Assembly (NCBI RefSeq): GCF_001905595.1
Contig: NZ_LIXI01000006.1
Span: forward strand, 186,001-250,000
Length of the DNA: 64,000 nt
DNA from: Streptomyces sp. CB00316
Lineage (GTDB): Bacteria > Actinomycetota > Actinomycetes > Streptomycetales > Streptomycetaceae
Direction of reading: 5' to 3'
Part shown: positions 36,224-44,573 of the stretch, in pieces
Layout: every line of letters begins with the position of its first letter
How positions within the stretch are numbered: position 1 is the first letter of the stretch
Position numbers and translations under genes: made by a program
Notes under the pieces: generated by a model
What the model saw: the letters and a program-made list of their open reading frames with translations, nothing else
Told to the model about the DNA's origin: nothing
Database searches by the model: none

Positions 36224-36441
36224 CTCGCCTTCCAGGGGTAGGCGTATCCCGTGTAGTAGTAGAAGTGGGTGTAGCCGAAGGTCTTTCGGTAGGTCACCGT
36301 CGTGCGACTGTAGATTCTGAGGCACTTGCCGGAGCGCTCGGCATGCCCCGCGATCATTCCAATGGTGAGCGCTGCCGCGGACAGGGCCAGCAGGATCAGC
36401 GCCGTCGGCTGGCCCCCCGGAATGAACGCGACGACCCGGGT
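36217..36441 (-). pseudogene. Truncated membrane protein gene
   Basis: An open frame without a start codon reads TRVVAFIPGGQPTALILLAL and continues to an aromatic-rich end (FGYTHFYYYTGYAYPW) and stop. One helix and a Tyr-rich tail are visible. A TGA stands directly upstream at the edge of the ISL3 element, so the 5' part was lost through that insertion or a later deletion. Confidence 0.55.
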
Positions 36442-37864
36442 CTGTCAAACGAGCGGGTCTGTTCCGTAGTCGGTGGTGGCGGTGAGTGCTCGCCTGTGAT
36501 CATTGAGCGTGCATGATGCGAACACGCTCGTAGGAACGGTGTTTTCGGGGTTGTCGGCGTTGGTCATCGAGGATGTGGCGGACGGTGGCGAGATAGTCCG
36601 GGTGACGGCTCGGACCCGGGATGTTCCCGTTCCCTGTCCGGTGTGCGGGGTCGTGACGGGGAGGGTCCACCGGTATCACGGCCGGACGGTGCGGGATGTG
36701 CCGGTCGACGGCCGGCAGGTCGTGGTCCGGGTGAGGATGCGACGGCTGGTCTGTCCGGTCCCGGGCTGCAGGCGGCAGACCTTCCGAGAGCAGGTCCCCG
36801 GGCTTCTGGAGCGCCATCAGCGCCGCACCACACGTCTGACGGGTCAGCTCTCCGAGCTGGTCAAGGAGTTATGCGGCCGGGCGTCCGCCCGACTCGCCCG
36901 ATCGCTGGCCGTGCCCGTGTCGTACGCCTCCGCCCTGCGGCTGCTGCGGCGGGTGCCCGTGCCGGCGGTGCGGATCCCGCGGGTGATCGGGGTCGACGAC
37001 TTCGCCCTGCGGCGCCGACAGAGCTACGCCACGATCATCATCAACGCCGAGACCGGAGAGCGAATCGAGGTACTCCCCGGCCGCGAAGCCGCCACTCTGG
37101 AAGCCTGGCTGCGCGTGCATCCGCGCATCGAGGCCGTGTGCCGGGACGGATCGGCCACCTACGCCCAGGCGGTCCGCCGAGCCCTGCCCGACGCGGTTCG
37201 GATCAGCGACCGCTGGCACCTGTGGTACAACCTCTCCGAGGCCGTCCGCAAGGAAGTCGCCGCGCACAGCACCTGCTGGGCGAAAGCCGGCCCTCCCCCG
37301 ACTGAGGGGAGACCGGCCGCCACCACCCGCGAGCGCTGGCAGCAGGTCCACGCCCTGCGCGAGCGCGGAGTCGGACTTCTGGAGTGCGCGCGTCGCCTCA
37401 ACCTGGCTCTCAACACCGTCAAGCGCTACGACCGTGTCACCGAGCCCGAACGCCTCATCCGCGCCCCCAAGTACCGGCCCACCCGCGTGGATCCCTGCCG
37501 CGATCACCTGCGCAAGCGCCGACTGGAGAACCCGGCCGTCCCCGTCACCCATCTCCTGCAGGAGATCAGGGAGCTGGGCTACACCGGCAGCTCGAACCTG
37601 CTGGATCACCTCGGCCCAGGCCGAGGACCTGCCCCACCTGCATGCCTTCACCCGGGGCCTCGAAAAGGACCGCACCGCAGTCGACGCCGCCCTCACCCTG
37701 CCGCACCACAACGGCGGCACCGAAGGCGTAACCAACAAAACCAAGCTGATCAAGCGCCAGATATACGGCCGCGCGAGCTTCCCCCTCCTACGCCACCGCA
37801 TCCTCCTAGGCTGACCACACCCTCCGTCACCACCGACTACGGAACAGACCCGAACGTTTTACAG
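36442..37864. mobile_element. ISL3-family insertion sequence, defective
   Basis: Imperfect 41-bp inverted repeats (36442-36482 and 37824-37864, four mismatches) share GGGTCTGTTCCGTAGTCGG. Flanking octamers ACCCGGGT and TCCCGGCT agree at six of eight bases, possibly a decayed 8-bp target duplication. The transposase inside has an internal deletion. Confidence 0.82.
36503..37814 (+). pseudogene. ISL3-family transposase, internally deleted
   Basis: It begins at TTG 36503 (or GTG 36509). The zinc-finger region CPVCG...VHRYHGRTVRDVPVDG is followed by VIGVDDFALRRRQSYATIII (first Asp) and CRDGSATYAQAVRRALPDAV (second Asp), ISDRWHLWYNL. After ELGYTGSSNLL near 37600 the frame breaks and resumes as AEDLPHLHAFTRGLEKDRTA and GGTEGVTNKTKLIKRQIYGR to RHRILLG. 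A segment between is missing compared with full-length relatives (about 500+ residues), so it is inactive. Confidence 0.85.
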
Positions 37865-38139
37865 TCCCGGCTCTACGAGCGCACCGGCAGCCGGCCCTAC
37901 GACACCGACTTCGAGTCCATTGCGGCTGCCCCAGGTTGCGACCTGTCTTCCGTCCCCACGCCAATCGACATGGGGCGGCATCCGCCAGCCAACCTCTGAT
38001 CGGGCAACGTCACAGCCACACAGCACCATCACCAGCCCCGGGCGACCGGGGCCGGTTCGTATGTCCTGGCAAGGCCCAAGCGTCTGCCCAGCAACCGGCC
38101 AGACCCGATACGCCGCCATCCACCACCCCGGACAGCCAT
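37865..38139. other. Degenerate DNA beside the tRNA gene
   Basis: A short plus-strand frame LYERTGSRPYDTDFES near 37870-37920 looks like the end of a lost mobile-element protein. The rest shows no gene. Confidence 0.4.
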
Positions 38140-38228
38140 CGAACGACCCCTGAATGACGAAGATCCCGCCCGATCTTGCGATCGGACGGGATCTCGTCAA
38201 CGCTCCTGAGCTAACTCAAGAACAGTCG
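38140..38228 (+). repeat. Terminator-like repeat, copy C
   Basis: Copy C is nearly identical to copy A over CGAACGACCCC...GACGAAGATC and the hairpin (38162-38193, 14-nt arms, one mismatch, loop TTGC). It matches copy B in its tail CTGAGCTAACTCAAGAACAG. It ends 5 bp before the tRNA 3' end. Confidence 0.8.
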
Positions 38229-38232
38229 GTTG

Positions 38233-38306
38233 TGGACCTGTGGGGATTTGAACCCCAGACCCCCTCGATGCGAACGAGGTGCGCTACCAGACTGCGCCAC
38301 AGGCCC
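38233..38306 (-). tRNA. tRNA-Ala (anticodon CGC)
   Basis: A 74-nt cloverleaf on the minus strand. The acceptor stem is GGGCCTG/CAGGTCC with a G3-U70 wobble, the identity mark of alanine tRNA. The anticodon loop TTCGCAT gives CGC, the T-loop GGTTCAAATCC is normal and A is the discriminator. CCA is not encoded. The 3' end faces the mobile-element region, a common integration site. Confidence 0.97.
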
Positions 38307-38393
38307 TTGCGACGAGTGAAACTCTAGCACCCTCACCCGGGTGCTTGGAAATCCGTTCCTCCGCTGGTCAGCGGTGCCGGGGTTCCGCCGGTC

Positions 38394-39599
38394 TCACTCG
38401 TTGGCCGCGCGCGGCCGGTCCTCGTCGTCGTACTGGTCGAAGAGGGGGGTGCGGCCCCGGTCGCGGGTGCGGCGGGACTGGTTGGTGCGCTGGCGCGGTG
38501 CCGGGTCCACCGCGGGGGCGGTGGGGTGCGACGTGCCGGTCTGGCTGGGCTCGGCGGTGCTGGAGCGGGCCGCGCTCCAGGTCTCCGGGTCGCCGACCTC
38601 CACGCCGCCCGTGGCCCGGGGGGCGACGGGAGCGGTGACATAGGTGGGGAGCGGTACGGGTACGGGCTCCCAGCTGTCGCCCTGGACCCGGCCGCGTTCG
38701 CGCTGCTGGTCCACCCACTCCGCGTGGTCCGTCTGCTCGACGAGGGCGCGGCGGCCGGCCTCCTGGGGGGAGACCGTGGGAGTGGGTTCCGGCTCCGGGT
38801 GGTGGGCTTCGGAGTCGTCGTCCTGGTCGGCGGGGGCGGCTGGCTGGTGCCTGCGGGGGCGGTTCTCGCGCAGGCGCTGTGCCGCCACCTCGGCCCGGCG
38901 GCGGTCCATGGTGAACGCGAACCGACGCCGCTCCTGGGCGCGCAGATGCACGATGTACGTGCTCAGCAGGACGGCGGGGACGGCCGGCGCCCAGAGGAAG
39001 CCGAGTCCGCCGACCGCGGCCACGATCGCGCCGAGGGTGAAGGCCAGGAAGAGGACGACCGTCGTCCGCCTGCGCCGGGCCAGGACCTGGGAGCGCTGGG
39101 CGCGCCGGGCCCGCTCGGCGTCGCCGACTCCGGTGCGCGGGCGACGCTGGGCCGGGGGGCCGGCGGGCGCGGGGCGCTCGCCGGGCCGGCGGTCGTGCGC
39201 CTGGCGATCAGGTGGCTGATGTGCCGGTCGCCTGTCGTGCGCCTGACGGTCGGGGGCCTGGGGGCCCGAGGCACGCTCGGGAGCGTGCGCCGGGTCGTGC
39301 ACCCTGGCTTCCGTATGCGCCGGAGGCGCGGCAAAGGCCCGGACGTCCACGGAATCCATACGGTCCGTTTCGGCGTCCGGGTCGACGTCGGGCCCCGCCT
39401 CCTCGGCGGTGCGCTCCCGCAGCTCCCTGGCGTACCGGCGCTCCATCGCCGCCCGTCCGGACAGCAGCCGGATGGCGGTGCTGAAGCGTTCCGTCGGACG
39501 GGCTTCGTTGAGCTCGTCCTGCCTGCGGAGCCACATCGGCACCAAGTAGGCGGCCCAGGCCCCGACGATGACTGCGTAGATGAGGCCGCTGCTGCTCAC
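38394..39599 (-). CDS. glpR: GlpR-like membrane receptor of the gephyrin-like protein
   Basis: A 401-residue protein. One N-terminal membrane helix (SSSGLIYAVIVGAWAAYLVP) is followed by WLRRQDELNEARPTERFSTA, the signature of actinobacterial GlpR. Then comes a long Pro/Arg/Asp-rich disordered stretch, two adjacent hydrophobic helices (about 175-220) and another disordered tail. In Corynebacterium, GlpR is the membrane partner of Glp, a MoeA paralogue that binds FtsZ. The galU-moeA/glp-rimJ-glpR order here matches that locus. The start is taken at the second GTG (39599); 39605 is also possible. Confidence 0.8.
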   Translation of the reverse strand: MSSSGLIYAVIVGAWAAYLVPMWLRRQDELNEARPTERFSTAIRLLSGRAAMERRYARELRERTAEEAGPDVDPDAETDRMDSVDVRAFAAPPAHTEARVHDPAHAPERASGPQAPDRQAHDRRPAHQPPDRQAHDRRPGERPAPAGPPAQRRPRTGVGDAERARRAQRSQVLARRRRTTVVLFLAFTLGAIVAAVGGLGFLWAPAVPAVLLSTYIVHLRAQERRRFAFTMDRRRAEVAAQRLRENRPRRHQPAAPADQDDDSEAHHPEPEPTPTVSPQEAGRRALVEQTDHAEWVDQQRERGRVQGDSWEPVPVPLPTYVTAPVAPRATGGVEVGDPETWSAARSSTAEPSQTGTSHPTAPAVDPAPRQRTNQSRRTRDRGRTPLFDQYDDEDRPRAANE

Positions 39600-39761
39600 G
39601 CTCACACCGTAGAGGGGTTTGCGCGGAGGCATCCGCCAATTGGCCCGGTGTGTCGCACGATCCGGCTGATATCACGGACTTTTTTTGTGATTGATCGGAC
39701 CAACAGTCACCGATAGTGCGACCCGTTACTGTCATCCGTCGATCAAATTCGAACACCTATT

Positions 39762-40433
39762 TTATTTACCGGGCTGTCCGGGCTGTCTGGGCTGTCTGGA
39801 CTGTCTGGACTGCCCGGGCTCCCCCGGGGCCCGTGGTGCCGCCACCGGCCGCGTACGGCGCCAGCGTCGGAGCATCCCCTCCGGCACCTCCTCAGCCGTG
39901 AGCGCGAAGATCAGGTGGTCCCGCCAGGCGCCGTCGATGTGCAGGTAGCTCGGGCGCACGCCCTCGGAGCGGAACCCGAGCTTCTCCACCACGCGTCGGC
40001 TCGGCGCGTTCTCCGGACGGATGCAGACCTCGATCCGGTGCAGCCCCACCGAGCGGAAGCAGTGGTCGACGGCGAGCGCCACGGCCGTCGGCATCACTCC
40101 GCGCCCGGCGACGCCCTGGTCGACCCAGTAGCCGATGTGACCTGAGCACATCGAGCCCCAGGTGATCCCCGCGACGGTGAGCTGGCCGACGAGCCGGCCC
40201 TCGTACTCGATGGCGAACGGCAGCATCCGCCCGGCGTACGCCTCGGCGCGCAGGTGGCGGACCATCTGCCGGTACGTGGGCCGCTGCGCGACCGGGCCGC
40301 CGGGCGCGGGCGGCGGGACGGTGGCCTCCCAGGGGCGCAGCCAGTCGCGGTTGCGCCGGTTGACCTCACGCCATACCCGCTGGTCGCGCATCTTTATCGG
40401 GCGCAGGACGATCTCGCCGTCGGTCAGCGTCAC
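39762..40433 (-). CDS. rimJ: RimJ-type N-acetyltransferase
   Basis: A 223-residue GNAT enzyme (LRPIKMRDQRVWREVNRRNR, YEGRLVGQLTVAGI, GYWVDQGVAGRGVMPTAVAL, RPENAPSRRVVEKLGF). Family members acetylate the N-terminus of ribosomal proteins. The C-terminal tail is a tripeptide repeat (QSR, QPR, QPG) coded by six 9-bp DNA repeats. It is part of the conserved block with moaC, moeA/glp and glpR. GTG 40433 is the start; 17 bp separate it from mogA. Confidence 0.88.
   Translation of the reverse strand: MTLTDGEIVLRPIKMRDQRVWREVNRRNRDWLRPWEATVPPPAPGGPVAQRPTYRQMVRHLRAEAYAGRMLPFAIEYEGRLVGQLTVAGITWGSMCSGHIGYWVDQGVAGRGVMPTAVALAVDHCFRSVGLHRIEVCIRPENAPSRRVVEKLGFRSEGVRPSYLHIDGAWRDHLIFALTAEEVPEGMLRRWRRTRPVAAPRAPGEPGQSRQSRQPRQPGQPGK
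39771..39824. repeat. Six tandem 9-bp repeats inside rimJ
   Basis: Units of the form GGGCTGTCT repeat without a gap from 39771 to 39824 with small changes. In frame they code Q-(S/P)-(R/G) triplets at the C-terminus of RimJ. Copy number could vary by slippage without frameshift. Confidence 0.9.
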
Positions 40434-40450
40434 CGGCCAGGTCGCGATGT

Positions 40451-41023
40451 TCAGCTCGGGCTCCCCGGTCGGGGGTGGTCGCCGCCGCGGAGCTGGTCGA
40501 CGGCGTGCACCAGGAGCCGGGACAGGACCGCGAGACCGTCGCGGACCCCGCCGGTGGAGCCGGGCAGGTTGACGATCAGGGTGCGCGAGGCGACGCCGGC
40601 CAGGCCACGGGAGAGCGCGGCGGTGGGGACCTTGGCGAGTCCCTCGGCCCGGATCGCCTCGGGGATGCCGGGGATCTCGTGGTCCAGGACGCGGCGGGTG
40701 GCCTCGGGGGTGGCGTCGGTGGGCGAGATGCCCGTACCGCCGGTGGTGACGATCACGTCGTACCCGGCGGCCACTCCGGCGCGTAGGGCCGCCTCGACCG
40801 GGTCGCCGTCGGGGACGACCTGCGGGCCGTCGACCGTGAAGCCCAGGGCGGTGAGCCCTTCGGCGATCAGGGGGCCGCCCTTGTCCGCGTACACCCCGGC
40901 GGAGGCCCGGTTGGAGGCGGTGACGACAAGGGCCGCGTACGGGGCGGTCAGCGCGGCACCCGTGGGCTCGGGCACCTGCGCGGGCTGTTCGTGGCCGAGG
41001 GCTCCGGGCTCGGGCGGCGTCAC
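40451..41023 (-). CDS. mogA: Molybdenum cofactor protein MogA/MoaB
   Basis: A 190-residue protein. Motifs are VVTASNRASAGVYADKGGPL, YDVIVTTGGTGISPTDATPE and NLPGSTGGVRDGL, those of MogA/MoaB molybdopterin adenylyltransferases, which activate molybdopterin with ATP before molybdate insertion. The N-terminal 27 residues are an unconserved extension. Its start overlaps the moaC stop by 4 bp. Confidence 0.93.
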   Translation of the reverse strand: MTPPEPGALGHEQPAQVPEPTGAALTAPYAALVVTASNRASAGVYADKGGPLIAEGLTALGFTVDGPQVVPDGDPVEAALRAGVAAGYDVIVTTGGTGISPTDATPEATRRVLDHEIPGIPEAIRAEGLAKVPTAALSRGLAGVASRTLIVNLPGSTGGVRDGLAVLSRLLVHAVDQLRGGDHPRPGSPS

Positions 41024-41520
41024 GCGTCCGGCCCCTCCGGCGCGGTGCGCCGGTAGTCGCCGGACTTGCCGCCCGACTTCGCCTCGACCCGTACGTCGGT
41101 GATGACCGCGCTCTTGTCGACGGCCTTGACCATGTCGATCACCGTCAGGGCCGCCACCGACACCGCCGTCAGGGCCTCCATCTCGACGCCCGTGCGGTCG
41201 GTCGTCTTCACGGTGGCCGTGATATCCACCGCGTCGTCGGCCACGCTCAGGTCGACCTTCACCCCGGAGACGGCCAGCGGATGGCAGAGGGGGATGAGAT
41301 CCGGGGTGCGCTTGGCCCCCATGATCCCGGCGATCCGCGCTGTGGCGAGGGCGTCACCCTTGGGGACTCCCTCGCCCCGGAGCAGCTCGATGACGCGCGG
41401 CGAGACAAGGACCCGGCCGCTGGCGCGGGCGACGCGCGTGGTGACGTCCTTCTCCGACACGTCGACCATGCGGGCCGCACCCGCCTCGTCGATGTGCGTC
41501 AGCCTGTTCTGCGTACTCAA
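41020..41520 (-). CDS. moaC: Cyclic pyranopterin monophosphate synthase MoaC
   Basis: A 166-residue enzyme of the first step of molybdenum cofactor synthesis. Features are LTHIDEAGAARMVDVSEKDV, AGIMGAKRTPDLIPLCHPL, TDRTGVEMEALTAVSVAALT and IDMVKAVDKSAVI. The TTG at 41520 preceded by GGCGGAG is the only plausible start near the conserved N-terminus. Coupled to mogA. Confidence 0.93.
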   Translation of the reverse strand: MSTQNRLTHIDEAGAARMVDVSEKDVTTRVARASGRVLVSPRVIELLRGEGVPKGDALATARIAGIMGAKRTPDLIPLCHPLAVSGVKVDLSVADDAVDITATVKTTDRTGVEMEALTAVSVAALTVIDMVKAVDKSAVITDVRVEAKSGGKSGDYRRTAPEGPDA

Positions 41521-41618
41521 CTCACTCCGCCTAGCGGTAGGGGCGCCGATCGGCCCGGGCCCGGAGGGGTTCCTCCGGAAGGCACGGCGGCAGATACCGT
41601 ACCGCCACCGGGCGGCGG

Positions 41619-42929
41619 TCAGCGGAGCAGGATCACGTCCGTCTCCGTGCCGGGCTCGGCGGAGGTGGTGTCCTCGGGCAGCACGATCAGCGCGTCCGCC
41701 TGGGCGAGAGCGGCGATCAAATGCGATCCGGAGCCGCCGACGGGGGTGACGGTGCCCGCCTCCTCGTCGTACGTACCCCGCAGGAACTGCCGGCGGCCTG
41801 CGGGCGAGGTGAGCGCCTTGTCGACGGCCAGGACGGCCCGGACGGTGGGGCGGTGGAGATCCGTGCGGCCCATCAGGGCGCGGATGGCGGGGCGGACGAA
41901 CAGCTCGAAGGAGACGTAACTGGAGACCGGGTTGCCCGGCAGGGCCAGCAGCGGGGTGTGGTCGGGGCCGATGGAGCCGAAGCCCTGCGGCTTGCCCGGC
42001 TGCATGGCGAGCTTGCGGAAGTCGATCCCGCTGCCCGGCTCGTCCTCGTCGCCGACGGAGGAGAGCGCCTCCTTGACGACGTCGTACGCGCCGACGCTGA
42101 CGCCGCCGGTGGTGACGACGATGTCCGCGCGGATCAGCTGGTCCTCGATCGTGGCGCGGAGGGTCTCGGCGTCGTCGGTCACCGCGCCGACCCGGTAGGC
42201 GATGGCTCCGGCGTCCCGGGCGGCGGCCGTCAGCGCGTAGCTGTTGGAGTCGTAGATCTGGCCACCCGTCAGCTCCTCGCCGGGCTGGACCAGTTCGCTG
42301 CCGGTGGAAAGGACGACGACGCGCGGGCGGGGGCGTACGACCACGGTGGAGCGGCCGATCGCGGCGAGCAGGCCGATCTGGGGCGGGCCGACGATCGACC
42401 CGGCGCGCAGGGCCAGATCGCCGGGCATGACATCGCTCCCGCGCTCGCGGACATGGGCACCGGCCTTGACCGACCGGTGGACGCGGACCTCGCCGGTGGC
42501 TCCCTCCGGCGCGTCGGAGTGGGCGCGCATGGCGGCGGCCGGGCCCTCCCCCGTACCGCCGTCCGTCCATTCGACCGGGACCACGGCCTCCGCACCGGCG
42601 GGCAGCGGGGCGCCCGTCATGATGCGGGCGGCCTGTCCCGGCCCCACGACCTGGTCGTCGGCGAGCCCGGCGCTGCCCGCGGCGACGTCACCGATGACCG
42701 TGAGGACGGCGGGGAACTCCTCGCTCGCCCCCTCGACATCGGCGATCCGCACCGCGTAACCGTCCATGGAACTGTTGTCGAAGGGCGGCAGGGCCACCTC
42801 CACGACGACGTCCTTCACCAGGACGCAGCCCTGGGCGTCGGGCAGCTGCAGCTCGATGGGTTCGAGCGGCCTCACTGTGGCGAGGATGTCGTCCAGGTGC
42901 TCGTCCACCGACCAGATCGTGCGGCTCAC
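41619..42929 (-). CDS. moeA: Molybdopterin molybdotransferase MoeA / gephyrin-like Glp
   Basis: A 436-residue MoeA. ALPPFDNSSMDGYAVRIADV is the conserved first-domain motif. VVLSTGSELVQPGEEL, TTGGVSVGAYDVVKEAL and QPGKPQGFG, LLALPGNPVSSYVSFELFV belong to the MogA-like domain. The GTG at 42929 has GAGGAG 10 nt upstream and lies 5 bp after galU. Given the flanking rimJ and glpR genes, this copy is the likely Glp orthologue that works with FtsZ and GlpR; it may also do molybdate insertion. Confidence 0.92.
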   Translation of the reverse strand: MSRTIWSVDEHLDDILATVRPLEPIELQLPDAQGCVLVKDVVVEVALPPFDNSSMDGYAVRIADVEGASEEFPAVLTVIGDVAAGSAGLADDQVVGPGQAARIMTGAPLPAGAEAVVPVEWTDGGTGEGPAAAMRAHSDAPEGATGEVRVHRSVKAGAHVRERGSDVMPGDLALRAGSIVGPPQIGLLAAIGRSTVVVRPRPRVVVLSTGSELVQPGEELTGGQIYDSNSYALTAAARDAGAIAYRVGAVTDDAETLRATIEDQLIRADIVVTTGGVSVGAYDVVKEALSSVGDEDEPGSGIDFRKLAMQPGKPQGFGSIGPDHTPLLALPGNPVSSYVSFELFVRPAIRALMGRTDLHRPTVRAVLAVDKALTSPAGRRQFLRGTYDEEAGTVTPVGGSGSHLIAALAQADALIVLPEDTTSAEPGTETDVILLR

Positions 42930-42933
42930 GGGG

Positions 42934-43836
42934 TTACATCTCCTCGGTGACGTACTGACGGAGCCAGGTCTGGAAGTCCGGCCCCAGGTCTTCACGTTCG
43001 CACGCCAGTCTGACAATGGCACGCAGATAGTCGCTCCGGTCACCGGTGTCGTAGCGTCGGCCCTTGAAGACGACGCCGTGCACCGGGCCGCCGATCTTCT
43101 CGTCCGCGGCGAGCAGCTGGAGGGCGTCGGTGAGCTGGATCTCGCCGCCACGGCCCGGCTCGGTGTGTCGCAGTATGTCGAAGACCGCGGGGTCCAGGAC
43201 ATACCGGCCGATGACCGCGAGACTGCTCGGCGCCTCGGCCGGCTCGGGCTTCTCGACCAGGCCGGTGACCCGGACGACGTCGCTGTCGACGGTGGTCTCC
43301 GCGGCCGCGCAGCCGTAGAGGTGGACCTGGGAGGGGTCTACCTCCATCAGCGCGACGACACTGCCGCCCTCCCGCTCCTGGATCTCCACCATGCGGGCCA
43401 GCAGAGGGTCACGCGGGTCGATCAGGTCGTCGCCCAGCAGGACCGCGAAGGGCTGGTCGCCCACGTGCGGGGCGGCGCACAGCACGGCGTGGCCGAGGCC
43501 GCGCGGGTCGCCCTGACGCACGTAGTGCATGGTGGCCAGGTCGCTGGACTCCTGGACCTTGGCGAGGCGCTCGGCGTCTCCCTTACGGGTGAGCGCGGAC
43601 TCCAGTTCGTAGTTGCGGTCGAAATGGTCCTCAAGAGGACGCTTGTTCCGACCGGTGATCATCAGTACGTCGGAGAGGCCCGCCGCGACGGCTTCTTCGA
43701 CGACATACTGGATGGCCGGCTTGTCGACGACAGGCAGCATCTCTTTAGGAGTGGCCTTCGTGGCGGGCAGGAAGCGAGTTCCGAGACCTGCTGCCGGGAT
43801 GACGGCCTTGCTGATCCTGGAGGGCGACTGAGTCAT
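42934..43836 (-). CDS. galU: UTP-glucose-1-phosphate uridylyltransferase
   Basis: A 300-residue GalU that makes UDP-glucose for cell-wall and polysaccharide synthesis. The N-terminal nucleotide-binding motif AAGLGTRFLPATKATPKEM is followed by DKPAIQYVVEEAV, LLGDDLID and VEKPEPAEAPSSLAVIGRYV. The ATG at 43836 was chosen because the conserved KAVIPAAG begins ten residues later. It heads the moeA-moaC-mogA-rimJ-glpR block and is divergent from the folate gene. Confidence 0.95.
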   Translation of the reverse strand: MTQSPSRISKAVIPAAGLGTRFLPATKATPKEMLPVVDKPAIQYVVEEAVAAGLSDVLMITGRNKRPLEDHFDRNYELESALTRKGDAERLAKVQESSDLATMHYVRQGDPRGLGHAVLCAAPHVGDQPFAVLLGDDLIDPRDPLLARMVEIQEREGGSVVALMEVDPSQVHLYGCAAAETTVDSDVVRVTGLVEKPEPAEAPSSLAVIGRYVLDPAVFDILRHTEPGRGGEIQLTDALQLLAADEKIGGPVHGVVFKGRRYDTGDRSDYLRAIVRLACEREDLGPDFQTWLRQYVTEEM

Positions 43837-43959
43837 GCGCAGAACCTTAACGGGTGCACACACCCGGAAGATGACCTTCCGGTTACTTTGCCCTTAAATA
43901 TGCCCTTACGAGAACTGTGCGAGTCTCCATTGAACCCTGACAAGTCCGGAAAGGCATCT

Positions 43960-44547
43960 GTGAAGGTGCCCGCGAAAGCCTCACTCCGGCGTGAACTGCT
44001 CGCCGCCCGAGCACTCTTGACCAAGGAGGACGCCACGGGGGCCGCAGCGGTTCTCGCGGCCGGCGCGCTGGCTCTCCCCGAACTGGCTGACGCCCGAACG
44101 GTCGCCGCCTATGTCTCCGTGGGGCGCGAACCGGGGACCCGGGCCCTGCTGGACGCGCTCCGCGAGCGCGGCGTACGGGTGCTGCTCCCGGTGCTCCTGG
44201 CCGACAACGACCTGGACTGGGCCGCGTACGAGGGCGCGGAGCACCTGCTGCCGGCCGGGCGCGGGCTCCTGGAACCGGACGGGCCCCGGCTCGGCCCCGC
44301 CGCCGTCGTGGAGGCGGACGCGGTCCTGCTGCCAGGGCTGGCCGTGGACGGGGCGGGCATGCGGCTGGGGCGGGGGGGCGGCAGCTACGACCGGGTGCTG
44401 GCCCGGCTCGCGGCGGCCGGGGCCGAGCCGACGCTCATCGTGCTCCTGTACGAGAACGAGGTGGTCGCGCGGGTCCCTGTGGAACCGCACGACCACCCCG
44501 TGGACGCCGTGGTCACCCCGGCCGGAGCGCGGCGCTTCACCGCCTGA
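43960..44547 (+). CDS. 5-formyltetrahydrofolate cyclo-ligase
   Basis: A 195-residue enzyme that converts 5-formyl-THF to 5,10-methenyl-THF with ATP. Signature motifs are KASLRRELLAARALL, YVSVGREPGTRALLDAL, LLPGLAVDGAGMRLGRGGGS followed by YDRVLARL. The GTG at 43960 has GGAAAGG 5 nt upstream. The divergent arrangement with galU is usual in actinobacteria. Confidence 0.92.
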   Translation: MKVPAKASLRRELLAARALLTKEDATGAAAVLAAGALALPELADARTVAAYVSVGREPGTRALLDALRERGVRVLLPVLLADNDLDWAAYEGAEHLLPAGRGLLEPDGPRLGPAAVVEADAVLLPGLAVDGAGMRLGRGGGSYDRVLARLAAAGAEPTLIVLLYENEVVARVPVEPHDHPVDAVVTPAGARRFTA

Positions 44548-44573
44548 CGGTGGATCAGGCGTCGCGGCGGCCT

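Noticed and set aside
37859..38200. A 113-codon minus-strand frame beside the tRNA gene
   Set aside because: It runs through a terminator-like repeat that occurs twice elsewhere, has no ribosome site and shows no recognisable motif.
38233..38256. Search for a duplicated tRNA-Ala 3' end as an att site to the left
   Set aside because: By eye no second copy of the tRNA 3' segment was found in the window, so no attachment site is claimed.
39671..39691. ATCAC-N11-GTGAT dyad with a T-run near glpR
   Set aside because: Short arms, and the T-run lies inside the loop rather than after the stem, so neither terminator nor operator is convincing.
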